Source of the DNA: an uncultured Collinsella sp. | Lineage (GTDB): Bacteria > Actinomycetota > Coriobacteriia > Coriobacteriales > Coriobacteriaceae | NCBI GenBank assembly: GCA_900541645.1 | Contig: UQKQ01000015.1 | Span: forward strand, 1 to 41,679 | Length of the DNA stretch: 41,679 nucleotides | Direction of reading: 5' to 3' | Shown: one piece after another, positions 31,786-40,847 of the stretch | How positions within the stretch are numbered: position 1 is the stretch's first letter | Layout: each line of letters begins with the position of its first letter | Made by a program: the position numbers and the translations under genes | The notes under the pieces: model-generated | What the model was told of the DNA's origin: nothing | What the model saw: only the letters and a program-made list of their open reading frames with translations | Databases searched by the model: none

Positions 31786-33939
31786 ATGACCGAAGATATC
31801 CCCCTTGAAATCACTTCGAGCGACATGGCCAATCTGCCCATATTCATCGCCGTCCTTATCGTGGCCGCCGTCGTCGTGCGCGTGTATTTTTCAATCAAAC
31901 GCAACGAAAAGCCACCCATTGCCCGCGTCTTTTGGTGCGCGACGCTCCTCATCCCGCTCGGCGTGGTAGCTGCATGGGTTACGAATCAATTGCTCGTAAA
32001 TGAGGGCAGCTCCCTATGGGTCCTTTCTTATTCGGCGCTCGGTGCTGCCGCCGTCATGCTTCTTGTCGAGCCCTTGGTTTCGGGACTTATCGACCAAACC
32101 GACCTTGCGACGGGAACGGTTGCCTGTATTTGCCGTGACATCCTTGTCATCGCCGCTGTTTCAGCGCTCTCGTTCGTTTCACTCGAAATTGCCTGCAACG
32201 AAACGTTCTATCGCATTCCCGCCAACTCATTCGGGTTTTCCGTCGGGCTGCTCGCGACGGTTCTGCTCTCCCTTTATTTGGTGGGACAGCGTCATGGAGG
32301 CGTCATGGCCCTCGTGCCCGTCGTCTGTTGCATCCTTGGCATTGCCGAGCACTTCGTCATAACGTTTAAAGACGAAGCCATCCTGCCAAGCGATATCTTG
32401 GCCCTTGGCACCGCAATGGAAGTGAGTGAGGGATACGAGTTTACCTTTACCGCCGGAATCGTAACCTCTCTCGCCCTGCTGGAGATTTCCCTGGGGCTTC
32501 TTTCGCTCATCCGACCGCGAAAGCTCCGTACGCCCACCCATGTCTTCCCCGCTATCGCCGCTAACCTCTGTGCTTTTCTGTTAGTGACCGTTGTGGGGCT
32601 CTCAGGCTTTTCCAACATCGACTTGGAGCAGGCGCTGGATTTTGGATTTGACCGTTGGCAGCCCATCACCACGTATGCGTCTCAGGGTTTTATCACTTCG
32701 TTCACCGAAATGGTCAACGAGTTGCCCATTGAGAAGCCCGAAGACTATACGCCCGATGAGGCGCAGAGCATCGAGCAGGAGCTCGCCGCCGTCTACGACT
32801 GCACATATGGCTCGAGCGAACAGCGCGCGGCGGCCGTTGCCCAGTTCAATGAAATCAAGCCGACGATTGTCGCCGTCATGAACGAGAGTTTTAGCGACCT
32901 TTCGTGCTTTGAGCAGCTCCAGACGGCCGGGTACACCGGCCCCGCATTCTACAACTCGCTTCCCGACACACTTGTTCGCGGCACCATGCTCGCTTCGGTC
33001 GCCGGTGGCGGAACGGCTAACTCCGAATTCGAATTTTTGACCGGAGCGACAACGGCCTTTGTCGGATTAGGCAAAATCCCCTATCAGCTGTATCAGATGA
33101 ATGGCGTCAACAGCCTGGCAAAGAACCTTAAAGAGCTTGGGTATACCGCCACCGCTATGCACCCGCAAAACCCCGTCAACTACCATCGAGATAAAATCTA
33201 TCAGCAGCTGGGCTTTGGAGACTTTCTTTCAATCGGCGATTTCGAAGGTGCGCCCTATTACCATGCCGGCGTATGCGACTACGCCACCTACGACAAGATA
33301 CTCGACCTGCTTAGAACCGACGAAGCCCCGCAGTTCATCTTTGACGTCACGATGCAAAATCACGGCGGCTACGACTATGGCACCGTTCCCGCCGAAGAGC
33401 TGACAAACTATTGGATCGAGGGAGCCAGCGAGGGCGCCAACAGCGCGCTCAACACCTATCTCACCTGCATCAACGCATCCGACCGGGACCTCGAGTACTT
33501 TATCAACGAGCTCCGCAATATCGGCAGACCGGTTGTTCTTGTCTTTTTTGGCGACCATCAGCCGAGCGCCGCAACGACTCTCAACGACGAGCTGTACCCT
33601 CAGGAAGATACGGCAAGCCACGCTTTCCGTATCTATCAGTCGACCTATTTCGTCTGGGCTAACTATGAAATCGCCGGCAATACCGAACTCAACGTCTACA
33701 ACACCGTCGGAGCAAACGAGATTGCAGCCATTACCCTTAATAAGATCGGCGCCCCGCTCACCGACTACCAAAAGGCCCTGCTTGCAACAAGGTCAGATGT
33801 GCCCACCATCAATGTCGCCGGCTATCTTGGTGCCGACGGACTGCGCTACGACTTGGAATCTGAAGACAGCCCATACGCCTCGACGATCGACAAGCTGCAG
33901 CGCATGCAGTACCTCGAATTCGCCAGCAAAGTTCAGTAA
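31786..33939 (+). CDS. LTA synthase family / phosphoglycerol transferase-like membrane sulfatase-fold protein
   Basis: Proteins of this family transfer glycerol-phosphate or related groups to cell-envelope glycans outside the membrane. The ATG at 31786 (717 aa) has AGAGGA 6 bases upstream. About eight hydrophobic segments lie within residues 17-275, more than the five of classical LtaS. The extracytoplasmic sulfatase domain follows: metal Glu in MNESFS (about 367), nucleophile Thr in GGGTANSEFEF (about 410), QNHGGYDYG and Asp-His in FFGDHQP (about 590-591). All catalytic positions are present. Coriobacteria are not known for classical lipoteichoic acid, so the polymer is unknown. It stands alone between uvrA and mrp. 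Confidence 0.86.
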   Translation: MTEDIPLEITSSDMANLPIFIAVLIVAAVVVRVYFSIKRNEKPPIARVFWCATLLIPLGVVAAWVTNQLLVNEGSSLWVLSYSALGAAAVMLLVEPLVSGLIDQTDLATGTVACICRDILVIAAVSALSFVSLEIACNETFYRIPANSFGFSVGLLATVLLSLYLVGQRHGGVMALVPVVCCILGIAEHFVITFKDEAILPSDILALGTAMEVSEGYEFTFTAGIVTSLALLEISLGLLSLIRPRKLRTPTHVFPAIAANLCAFLLVTVVGLSGFSNIDLEQALDFGFDRWQPITTYASQGFITSFTEMVNELPIEKPEDYTPDEAQSIEQELAAVYDCTYGSSEQRAAAVAQFNEIKPTIVAVMNESFSDLSCFEQLQTAGYTGPAFYNSLPDTLVRGTMLASVAGGGTANSEFEFLTGATTAFVGLGKIPYQLYQMNGVNSLAKNLKELGYTATAMHPQNPVNYHRDKIYQQLGFGDFLSIGDFEGAPYYHAGVCDYATYDKILDLLRTDEAPQFIFDVTMQNHGGYDYGTVPAEELTNYWIEGASEGANSALNTYLTCINASDRDLEYFINELRNIGRPVVLVFFGDHQPSAATTLNDELYPQEDTASHAFRIYQSTYFVWANYEIAGNTELNVYNTVGANEIAAITLNKIGAPLTDYQKALLATRSDVPTINVAGYLGADGLRYDLESEDSPYASTIDKLQRMQYLEFASKVQ

Positions 33940-33999
33940 GCCCGCCCATTCGCTTGGACCTATCGTATTGCAAGCACGCTCGGCCCAAATGCATCGCAA

Positions 34000-34029
34000 A
34001 TGACTCCCGCTCGCAAACGAGGGTACAAT
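34000..34029 (+). promoter_or_regulatory. Candidate promoter of mrp
   Basis: ATGACT (34000-34005) and TACAAT (34024-34029) are spaced by 18 bases, giving a sigma-70-like promoter with its start about 50 bases before the mrp ATG. The spacing and -10 are good and the -35 moderate. Confidence 0.5.
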
Positions 34030-34084
34030 GACGCTCGTGTCACATCGCGGGGCCCCGGCCCCAACATATACAAAGGAGTCATAC

Positions 34085-34915
34085 ATGGGTTGCGAGCACG
34101 CACAGGCCGCCGGCGGACAAACAACGCCGTCGCAATTTGAAGAGAATACGCTATCGGAGGTCAAGCGCGTTATCGCCGTGCTTTCCGGCAAGGGCGGTGT
34201 CGGCAAGTCGTTTGTCACCGGCGCCATCGCAACCGAACTTGCCCGTCACGGCCACAAGGTCGGCGTCCTCGATGCCGACATCACCGGTCCCTCTATCCCC
34301 AAGATGTTCGGTATGAGCGGACGCCACGTCCATGCCCTTGGCAACCTTATGCTGCCCGAAATCTCCGAGCACGGCGTCAAGGTCATGAGCTCCAACCTGC
34401 TGCTCCAAAACGAGACCGACCCCGTCCTTTGGCGCGGTCCGGTCATCGCCGGCGCCATCAGGCAGTTCTGGAGCGAGACCTCGTGGGGCCCCATCGACTA
34501 CCTGCTGGTCGACATGCCTCCGGGAACGGGCGATGTCGCGCTCACCGTCTTCCAGTCGCTGCCCGTCGACGGCATCGTCATCGTCACGAGCCCGCAAGAT
34601 CTGGTCTCGATGATCGTCGCCAAGGCGGTCAACATGGCCGAGAAGATGGACGTTCCCATTTTGGGCATTGTCGAGAACATGAGCTATATCGAATGCCCTG
34701 ATTGCGGCAAGAAGATCGAGGTCTTCGGCAAGAGCAAGCTCCCCGAGGTCGCCGAGCGCTACAACCTCGATATCTTGGGTCAGCTTCCCATTAATCCGTC
34801 ACTCGCCGAGGCCTGCGATAAGGGCGAGGTCGAGACTGCGCTGCCCGATGGCATGTTGCCCAAGGCAGTCTCTGCCGTCGAGGCTATTACCCCGCACGAG
34901 ACCGACGAGGCCTAA
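34085..34915 (+). CDS. mrp: Mrp/NBP35-family Fe-S cluster carrier ATPase
   Basis: Mrp (ApbC) proteins bind and transfer Fe-S clusters to target enzymes. The ATG at 34085 (276 aa) has AAAGGAG 6 bases upstream. The deviant Walker A is SGKGGVGKS (about 34-42), then DADITGPSIP, the DMPPGTGD Walker B region and the cluster-binding CPDC pair (Cys 204 and 207). The N-terminal MIP18-like domain of some Mrp proteins is absent; instead a short tail with one Cys (MGCEH) is present. An HI0933-like flavoprotein follows with no gap (TAA then GTG), so they share an operon. Confidence 0.92.
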   Translation: MGCEHAQAAGGQTTPSQFEENTLSEVKRVIAVLSGKGGVGKSFVTGAIATELARHGHKVGVLDADITGPSIPKMFGMSGRHVHALGNLMLPEISEHGVKVMSSNLLLQNETDPVLWRGPVIAGAIRQFWSETSWGPIDYLLVDMPPGTGDVALTVFQSLPVDGIVIVTSPQDLVSMIVAKAVNMAEKMDVPILGIVENMSYIECPDCGKKIEVFGKSKLPEVAERYNLDILGQLPINPSLAEACDKGEVETALPDGMLPKAVSAVEAITPHETDEA

Positions 34916-36187
34916 GTGAACGCGAGCGCCCTCTATGACGTCTTGGTAATCGGCGGCGGGGCTTCAGGCCTCGCCGCCGCCATTACGGCCGCACGCGCTG
35001 GCAAAAGCGTCTGCATCGTTGAGCGCGATGTCGCCTGCGGCCTCAAGCTCCTTGCGACCGGTAACGGCCGTTGCAACCTCTCCAACGAATCGATTGATCC
35101 TCAGCGGTATAACCACCCCGCATTCGTCGAATCCGTCATGGGCCCCCAGCCCGAACAAGAGCTTATGGGTTTCTTCTCCTCGCTGGGCATCATGACAACC
35201 TCCGAGGAAGGCCGGCTGTACCCGCGCTCCCTTCGCGCCGAATCGGTGCGCGACGCGCTTCTCAGCGTTTGCGACCGCCTAGGTATCACCTTAATCTGCG
35301 GAGCCAACGTTGCCTCGGCGCACAAAGCTTCCGAAGGCTGGGCACTCCAAATAGACCGTCCGGCGCGGGCACTCAAGGCAAAAAAGCACGACGACCGAAA
35401 ATCGGAGCTCCGCTCGCTTCGGAAAGCGCTCGCCGATGTCCCTCGCAAGAACGAGGCCCTGCAGGCACATGCCGTAATTATCGCCACGGGCGGCAACCCC
35501 ACCGGTATCGCCGATACGTTTCGCCTCCCCCTCACTTCGCTGCGCCCCATCCTCTGCCCCGTATCGGCAACGGTCTTTGGCGATCGGGCGGCGCTCAAGA
35601 CGTTGGATGGCCTGCGCGTCCGCGCCCGCTTGACGCTCGCCCGCAATCATAATGAGCTCTGGCACGAAGACGGTGAAGTGCTGTTTCGAACCTTCGGTAT
35701 CTCGGGCGTCGCTGTCTTCAACCTCTCTCGTCGTATCCAGCACGGCGATACGATCCTGCTCGACGTTTTCCCCGACCTCTCCAAAGACGAGTTGCTCAAT
35801 ATGCTCAACCGGCGCGTTGAGCTGCTCGGCGGCTTTTCGCCCCGCGATCCCCGTTGGCTCGACGGCATGCTCGCCCCGCAACTCTCCCGCGTCGTCTGCA
35901 CAGCGTTCGAGCAGTGCCATCCAGGCTCCAACGATGTCATCCACCTGGTCTCGATCCTCAAGCACTTTAAGTTGCTCGTCAAGGGAACAGCCGAGGAGCG
36001 CTCAGCGCAGGTCACGCGTGGTGGCGTATCTGTCGAGAGCATCTCAACACCCAGCCTACGCGCGCGCAGCGTTGTCGACGCCCCGCTTTACGTCTGCGGT
36101 GAAGCGCTCGACATCGACGCCGATTGCGGAGGCTTTAACCTTGCGTGGGCCTGGATCTCGGGCATTCGCGCTGCAAGCAGCCTGTAG
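34916..36187 (+). CDS. HI0933/BaiN-family FAD-dependent oxidoreductase
   Basis: This 423-residue flavoprotein belongs to the HI0933 (YhiN, BaiN) family, whose members use FAD and NAD(P)H; most are of unknown substrate. The N-terminus has the Rossmann VIGGGASGLAAAI (about 11-23), followed by the family's LLATGNGRCNLSN, and near the end GEALDIDADCGGFNLAWAW. The start is the GTG right after the mrp TAA, with GAGG 5 bases before it. Bile-acid BaiN activity has been described for one clostridial member, but that cannot be transferred on sequence alone. Linkage to the Mrp Fe-S carrier may be functional. Confidence 0.85.
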   Translation: MNASALYDVLVIGGGASGLAAAITAARAGKSVCIVERDVACGLKLLATGNGRCNLSNESIDPQRYNHPAFVESVMGPQPEQELMGFFSSLGIMTTSEEGRLYPRSLRAESVRDALLSVCDRLGITLICGANVASAHKASEGWALQIDRPARALKAKKHDDRKSELRSLRKALADVPRKNEALQAHAVIIATGGNPTGIADTFRLPLTSLRPILCPVSATVFGDRAALKTLDGLRVRARLTLARNHNELWHEDGEVLFRTFGISGVAVFNLSRRIQHGDTILLDVFPDLSKDELLNMLNRRVELLGGFSPRDPRWLDGMLAPQLSRVVCTAFEQCHPGSNDVIHLVSILKHFKLLVKGTAEERSAQVTRGGVSVESISTPSLRARSVVDAPLYVCGEALDIDADCGGFNLAWAWISGIRAASSL

Positions 36188-36197
36188 CCGCGCAGTC

Positions 36198-36241
36198 TAT
36201 AATCAAAAACGCATTCGGGCCGCCTGGGATACCGGACGGCC
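36198..36241 (+). promoter_or_regulatory. -10 element and terminator-like hairpin between two flavoprotein genes
   Basis: A perfect TATAAT (36198-36203) is followed by a hairpin, GGCCG (36218-36222) with CGGCC (36237-36241), extended inward by CC/GG pairs around a bulged A, then TCTTTCTTG. It may end the mrp operon and also begin a separate transcript for the next gene. The -35 is poor. Confidence 0.5.
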
Positions 36242-36267
36242 TCTTTCTTGCCTCTAAGGAGACCTCG

Positions 36268-37908
36268 ATGATCGAAATCACCCAAGTCAACGCGTCGCTC
36301 GATGATGCCAACGATGAAAATGCCTGTCTCATTGTTGGCAAGCGAGTCGCCAAGCGCGTCCTACGTTGCAAGGACTCCGAGATCAAGTCCATCGAGCTCC
36401 ACCGCAAGTCAATCGACGCTCGCAAAAAACGAGACGTCCATTTTATCCTGAGCTTTCGTGTTGAGCTGACTAGTCCCCACCTCGAGCGAGAAGCGGTCGA
36501 CAGCGTTGCCGAGCGTGACCGCTCGCGCGTACGCGCGATAGAAGACGATGAGCCTTCATTCCCCTCCCCCGCCTCCGACGCACCTCAAGAACGCCCTGTC
36601 GTTGTCGGTGCCGGATGCGCCGGCCTTTTCGCTGCGCTTACGCTCGCCGAAGCAGGTCTTAAGCCCTTGCTCATCGAGCGCGGCGACCCGGCATTTCGCC
36701 GCTCGCAGGCGATCGACCTCTTTCTAAAGGAGCGCATCCTCGACCCCGAGAGCAATATCCAGTTTGGCCTGGGCGGCGCGGGAACCTTCTCGGACGGCAA
36801 ACTCAATACGGGAACCAAAAATCCCGCCCATCGCCTTATCCTCGAAACCTTCGTCGAAGCGGGCGCGCCCCGCGATATTCTATGGGATGCCAAGCCGCAC
36901 ATTGGCTCCGACATCCTTCCCACGGTTGTCACCGCTATATCCCAGCGCATCGAGCAGCTCGGAGGTGTCGTCCGTTATCGAACGAAGCTCGTCGACATTC
37001 GCATCGACGCGTCTGGCGCCATCACCGGTATTGATGTCCAATCGTCCCAATACGCCGCTTGCGAGCCAATCGAGACAAATCACCTCATCCTCGCCTGCGG
37101 GCATTCTGCTCGCGATATTTTTGAGCTCCTTAAGGGCCACAACGTGGCCCTCGCACAAAAGACCTTTGCCATGGGCGTTCGCATCGAGCATCCGCAACGC
37201 GACATCGACCGAGCCCAATATGGAGCCTCGGCGGGACATCCAGCGCTCGGGGCGGCCCCCTACAAACTTGTTGCCCATCTTCCCAACGGCCGCAGCGTGT
37301 TCTCGTTTTGTATGTGCCCCGGCGGACAGGTTGTTGCCGCCTCTTCAGAACCGTGCCATCTGTGCGTCAACGGGGCCAGTCTCAATGCCCGCGACGGACG
37401 CAACGCAAATGCCGCCCTGCTCGTTAACGTCACGCCTGAGGACCTTCCCAACAATGACCCGCTCGCCGGCATCGAGCTCCAGCGTGCCTGCGAGGCGGCC
37501 GCCTATCGCCTGGGCGGTTCCAACTGGAATGCACCAGCACAGCTCGTCGGAGATTTCCTCGCAGGACGCGCCAGTAAGGCGCCCGGAAAGGTAAAGCCCA
37601 CCTATCCGCTCGGTGTGACCTGGACGGCAATTGACGAAGCCCTGCCGCAGCATATCGTCGAGTCGCTCCGCCTGGGACTTCCCCTACTCGGAAAAAAGCT
37701 ACGCGGCTACGACCGCCCCGACGCCGTTCTTACCGGCGTGGAGACTCGTTCGAGCTCACCGGTCACTGTCACCCGAGACCGAACGTGCCATGCCGTGTCG
37801 ACCCCGGGCCTCTATCCTTGTGGTGAGGGAGCTGGATATGCCGGCGGCATCATGAGCGCGGCAACCGACGGCATCCGTTGTGCCGAAGCCCTGATCGCAG
37901 ACCTCTAA
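36268..37908 (+). CDS. Uncharacterised FAD-dependent dehydrogenase (COG2509 type)
   Basis: This 546-residue flavoprotein has an N-terminal ferredoxin-like part of about 90 residues, a linker rich in Pro/Ser, then the FAD-binding VVVGAGCAGLFAALTLAEAG and ERGD. FGLGGAGTFSDGKLNTGT and the C-terminal CGEGAGYAGGIMSAATDG are hallmarks of COG2509, a family without an assigned reaction. AAGGAG lies 6 bases before the ATG at 36268; the in-frame open stretch upstream overlaps the previous gene and is not used. Two flavoproteins of unknown substrate in tandem invite a shared pathway, but a separate promoter is possible. Confidence 0.87.
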   Translation: MIEITQVNASLDDANDENACLIVGKRVAKRVLRCKDSEIKSIELHRKSIDARKKRDVHFILSFRVELTSPHLEREAVDSVAERDRSRVRAIEDDEPSFPSPASDAPQERPVVVGAGCAGLFAALTLAEAGLKPLLIERGDPAFRRSQAIDLFLKERILDPESNIQFGLGGAGTFSDGKLNTGTKNPAHRLILETFVEAGAPRDILWDAKPHIGSDILPTVVTAISQRIEQLGGVVRYRTKLVDIRIDASGAITGIDVQSSQYAACEPIETNHLILACGHSARDIFELLKGHNVALAQKTFAMGVRIEHPQRDIDRAQYGASAGHPALGAAPYKLVAHLPNGRSVFSFCMCPGGQVVAASSEPCHLCVNGASLNARDGRNANAALLVNVTPEDLPNNDPLAGIELQRACEAAAYRLGGSNWNAPAQLVGDFLAGRASKAPGKVKPTYPLGVTWTAIDEALPQHIVESLRLGLPLLGKKLRGYDRPDAVLTGVETRSSSPVTVTRDRTCHAVSTPGLYPCGEGAGYAGGIMSAATDGIRCAEALIADL

Positions 37909-37934
37909 CGCACGAATTCCAGCGCGCAAAAGAC

Positions 37935-37970
37935 ACAGGCCCCAAGCTCCACAGGGAACTCGGGGCCTGT
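37935..37970. terminator. Bidirectional terminator between COG2509 gene and uvrB
   Basis: ACAGGCCCC (37935-37943) pairs with GGGGCCTGT (37962-37970) around an 18-base loop. It lies in the 65-base gap of two convergent genes. The plus side continues TCACTATTTC and the minus side CTTTTGCG, both only partly T-rich. Confidence 0.8.
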
Positions 37971-37973
37971 TCA

Positions 37974-40214
37974 CTATTTCTTAAACCGTGCACCCTGGCG
38001 TTTTCTGCCCGATGCGAACGTGGAACCCTTGCGGGCCTGCGAACGTAAGCGCTCGATCGTCTCGTCCTCAGACGCACCCTCGAGCATCGCTCGAATCTGA
38101 ACGACGGCATCGCGCAGGCGCGCCGCCTCCTCAAAGTCCATGGCAGCAGAAGCGTTACGCATATCCTCTTCCATGGTTTCGACGATCCGCACAAGCTCGT
38201 CATGCGGCAGTTCTTCCAACTGCTCCGCAAGTGTCTGCTCGGGCGCCACCGTTTCCGGCACGCCACCCTCGCCCGACTCATCGGGCGTATAGAATGCGCC
38301 ATGTCCAAGAGAGTCGCCCTTCGAGCGCCCCTTGGAACCCACGGTTTTTTCGGCCTCGGCAATAAAACTTGAGATGTCGTTGATGGCCTTGCGCACCGTC
38401 TTGGGCACAATGCCATGCTCTTCGTTATATGCCATCTGAATCTCGCGACGGCGCTGCGTCTCCTCGATGGCCTCTTTCATCGAATCGGTCACAACGTCCG
38501 CATACATGATGACTTCGCCATCGGCGTTACGGGCCGCGCGGCCAATCGTCTGAATCAGCGAACGGCGGTTGCGCAAGAAGCCTTCCTTATCGGCATCGAG
38601 AATTGCCACCAGTGAGACCTCGGGAAGGTCTAGGCCCTCGCGAAGCAGGTTGATGCCAACGAGAACATCGATCTTGCCCTCGCGCAGCGTTCGCAGGATC
38701 TCGACACGGTCCATCGTCGCTGTATCGGAGTGCATGTAATTGACCTTAATGCCGGCATCAAGCAGATGGTCGGTCAGGTCCTCGGCCATGCGCTTGGTGA
38801 GCGTGGTCACCAGCACGCGCTCCTTGCGGGCAACGCGCTCGCGAATCTCGTCCTCAAGATCGTCAATCTGCCCACGAACCGGACGCACATCGATCTTGGG
38901 GTCGAGCAGACCGGTTGGACGAATAATCTGCTCAACGTCGTTTTGGCTCACCCGCAGCTCGTAGTCGCCCGGTGTGGCCGAAACATAGATAAACTGGGGT
39001 ATCCTTGCCTCAAACTCATCGAAACGAAGCGGGCGGTTATCGAGTGCCGAAGGAAGGCGAAAACCATGCTCCACCAGCGTCACCTTACGCGAGCGGTCAC
39101 CTTCGTGCATGCCGCGAATCTGCGGCACCGTCACATGGCTCTCATCGATGATGCAGAGCATATCCTTGGGAAAGTAATCGATTAGGGTAAACGGCGGCTC
39201 ACCCGGCTTGCGACCGTCCAGATGACGCGAGTAGTTCTCGATGCCGTTGCAAAAACCCATCGTCTCGAGCATCTCAAGATCATAATCGGTGCGCTGCTGC
39301 AGACGCTGCGCCTCGAGCAACTTATCAGTCGCCTTGAGCTCCGCCACGCGCTTCTCGCACTCTTCGCTGATCGATTTCAGAGCCGCCTTGACCTTCGGCT
39401 TCTCGGTCACGTAGTGCGATGCCGGCCATACGGGGATGGCCTCGTACTCACGAAGCATCTCACCGGTAACCTCATCGATCTCGGCAATCAGCTCGACCTC
39501 GTCGCCAAAGAACTCAAACCGCAACGGATGCTCGGCATAAGGCGGATACACGTCGACAACATCGCCGCGCACGCGGAACGTGCCGCGCGCCAGGTCATAG
39601 TCATTGCGATCATATTGAATGTCGATAAGTGCATGGATAAAGTCATCGCGCTCGAGCGGCACCTTCTTGTCGACGTTTGGAGCCAGACCCGCATAGTCCT
39701 CAGGAGAGCCAATGCCATAGATACACGAGACCGATGCGACAACGATCACATCGCGTCGAGATAGCAGCGATGCGGTCGCCTGATGGCGCAGCATCTCGAC
39801 CTCTTCGTTAATCGAGGAGTCTTTCTCGATATATGTATCGCTTTGCGGCACATACGCCTCGGGCTGATAGTAGTCGTAGTACGAGACAAAGTAGACCACA
39901 GCGTTGTTGGGAAAGAACTCTTTGAGCTCGCTCGCAAGCTGAGCGGCGAGCGTTTTATTGGGAGCCATGACCAGCGTCGGCTTCCCCAGGGCCTCAATAG
40001 TCTTAGCCATCGTGAAGGTCTTGCCCGAACCAGTCACGCCCAGCAAAACCTGATAGCGATCTCCGTCCCTCACACCCTGCACAAGCGACTCAATGGCCTT
40101 AGGCTGGGAACCAGCGGGCTCGTATGGAGACACGACCTCAAACGGCACCTCAGAGCCCTCAACGCCAAAACGTTTGAGCTCTCCTCCAACACGCTCAACT
40201 TCAAATTCCGCCAT
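37974..40214 (-). CDS. uvrB: Excinuclease ABC subunit B
   Basis: UvrB is the helicase-like damage verifier that recruits UvrC. The 746 residues include Walker A GVTGSGKT (about 59-66), the beta-hairpin region YYDYYQPEAYVPQSDTYIEK, the DESH box, motif VI region QTIGRAARNADG and a C-terminal UVR motif (MDFEEAARLRDAVV) that meets UvrC. It ends in a basic tail (KRQGARFKK), longer than in E. coli (673 aa). AGGAG lies 5 bases before the ATG. The slt stop is 51 bases upstream, and coaE-slt-uvrB is probably one unit, in line with the coaE-uvrB neighbourhood of Actinobacteria. No LexA box is visible next to it. Confidence 0.96.
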   Translation of the reverse strand: MAEFEVERVGGELKRFGVEGSEVPFEVVSPYEPAGSQPKAIESLVQGVRDGDRYQVLLGVTGSGKTFTMAKTIEALGKPTLVMAPNKTLAAQLASELKEFFPNNAVVYFVSYYDYYQPEAYVPQSDTYIEKDSSINEEVEMLRHQATASLLSRRDVIVVASVSCIYGIGSPEDYAGLAPNVDKKVPLERDDFIHALIDIQYDRNDYDLARGTFRVRGDVVDVYPPYAEHPLRFEFFGDEVELIAEIDEVTGEMLREYEAIPVWPASHYVTEKPKVKAALKSISEECEKRVAELKATDKLLEAQRLQQRTDYDLEMLETMGFCNGIENYSRHLDGRKPGEPPFTLIDYFPKDMLCIIDESHVTVPQIRGMHEGDRSRKVTLVEHGFRLPSALDNRPLRFDEFEARIPQFIYVSATPGDYELRVSQNDVEQIIRPTGLLDPKIDVRPVRGQIDDLEDEIRERVARKERVLVTTLTKRMAEDLTDHLLDAGIKVNYMHSDTATMDRVEILRTLREGKIDVLVGINLLREGLDLPEVSLVAILDADKEGFLRNRRSLIQTIGRAARNADGEVIMYADVVTDSMKEAIEETQRRREIQMAYNEEHGIVPKTVRKAINDISSFIAEAEKTVGSKGRSKGDSLGHGAFYTPDESGEGGVPETVAPEQTLAEQLEELPHDELVRIVETMEEDMRNASAAMDFEEAARLRDAVVQIRAMLEGASEDETIERLRSQARKGSTFASGRKRQGARFKK

Positions 40215-40265
40215 GGATACTCCTAACTCATATATCTGCAGTATACGCAGGCGGCAGGCATAGTC

Positions 40266-40847
40266 CTATACGAACCGATCGGGATAGAGGGTCTTGTAGC
40301 GAACCCAGGCATTATTGACACGAATCAGATACGCCTGCGTCTCGGGAAAGGTGATTGCATTATGAAGCGACGTGCTCTGCTGCGCCCATCCGTCGACATT
40401 GCCCATGCCGGCGTTATAGGCGGCAATGGCGCTGTCAGTCGACCCGTTAAAATACGTTAGAAGATACGAAAGATACGCACAGCCAAACTCGATGTTCGTA
40501 GCGGGATCGTTAAGGTTGTCGGCGGAATACTCGCTACCATCGACAAGACCCTTGGCAATCATATCCTGGGCAGTCTCGGGCATCAGCTGCATCAATCCCC
40601 GAGCACCTTGATTCGACTCAGCCTCGGGATCCCAATTCGATTCCGACTTTATGACAGCACACACCAGATATGGATCAAGATTGTGCGAAATGCTCGATTG
40701 CTTTGCATACGCCTCGTAGTCAATTGGATACAAAGGCTTAAAGAAGGCGGCAGGAGCATACGAGTAGACGAGCGAAATAAAGCCGAAGACGAGCACAACG
40801 GCAAGTGGCGCAACGCGATACCACGTAAAGAAACGTGTCTTAGGCAT
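40266..40847 (-). CDS. Membrane-anchored lytic transglycosylase (SLT domain)
   Basis: This enzyme is predicted to cleave peptidoglycan between MurNAc and GlcNAc, forming anhydro-MurNAc. Of 193 residues, about 12-32 form one hydrophobic segment (signal anchor), and residues 45-193 form an SLT domain. The catalytic Glu is in IKSESNWDP (about 69), with GARGLMQLMPETA and AAYNAGMGNV as the other family motifs. There is no lipobox. The ATG overlaps the coaE stop by 8 bases (ATGCCTAA). Small SLT proteins next to coaE are common in Firmicutes and Actinobacteria, with unknown physiological reason. Confidence 0.92.
   Translation of the reverse strand: MPKTRFFTWYRVAPLAVVLVFGFISLVYSYAPAAFFKPLYPIDYEAYAKQSSISHNLDPYLVCAVIKSESNWDPEAESNQGARGLMQLMPETAQDMIAKGLVDGSEYSADNLNDPATNIEFGCAYLSYLLTYFNGSTDSAIAAYNAGMGNVDGWAQQSTSLHNAITFPETQAYLIRVNNAWVRYKTLYPDRFV

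Noticed and set aside
40215..40265. CGAAC half-site near the uvrB start region as a LexA box
   Set aside because: Only one half-site is present (before GATCGGG) and it lies in the slt end, so the palindrome is missing.
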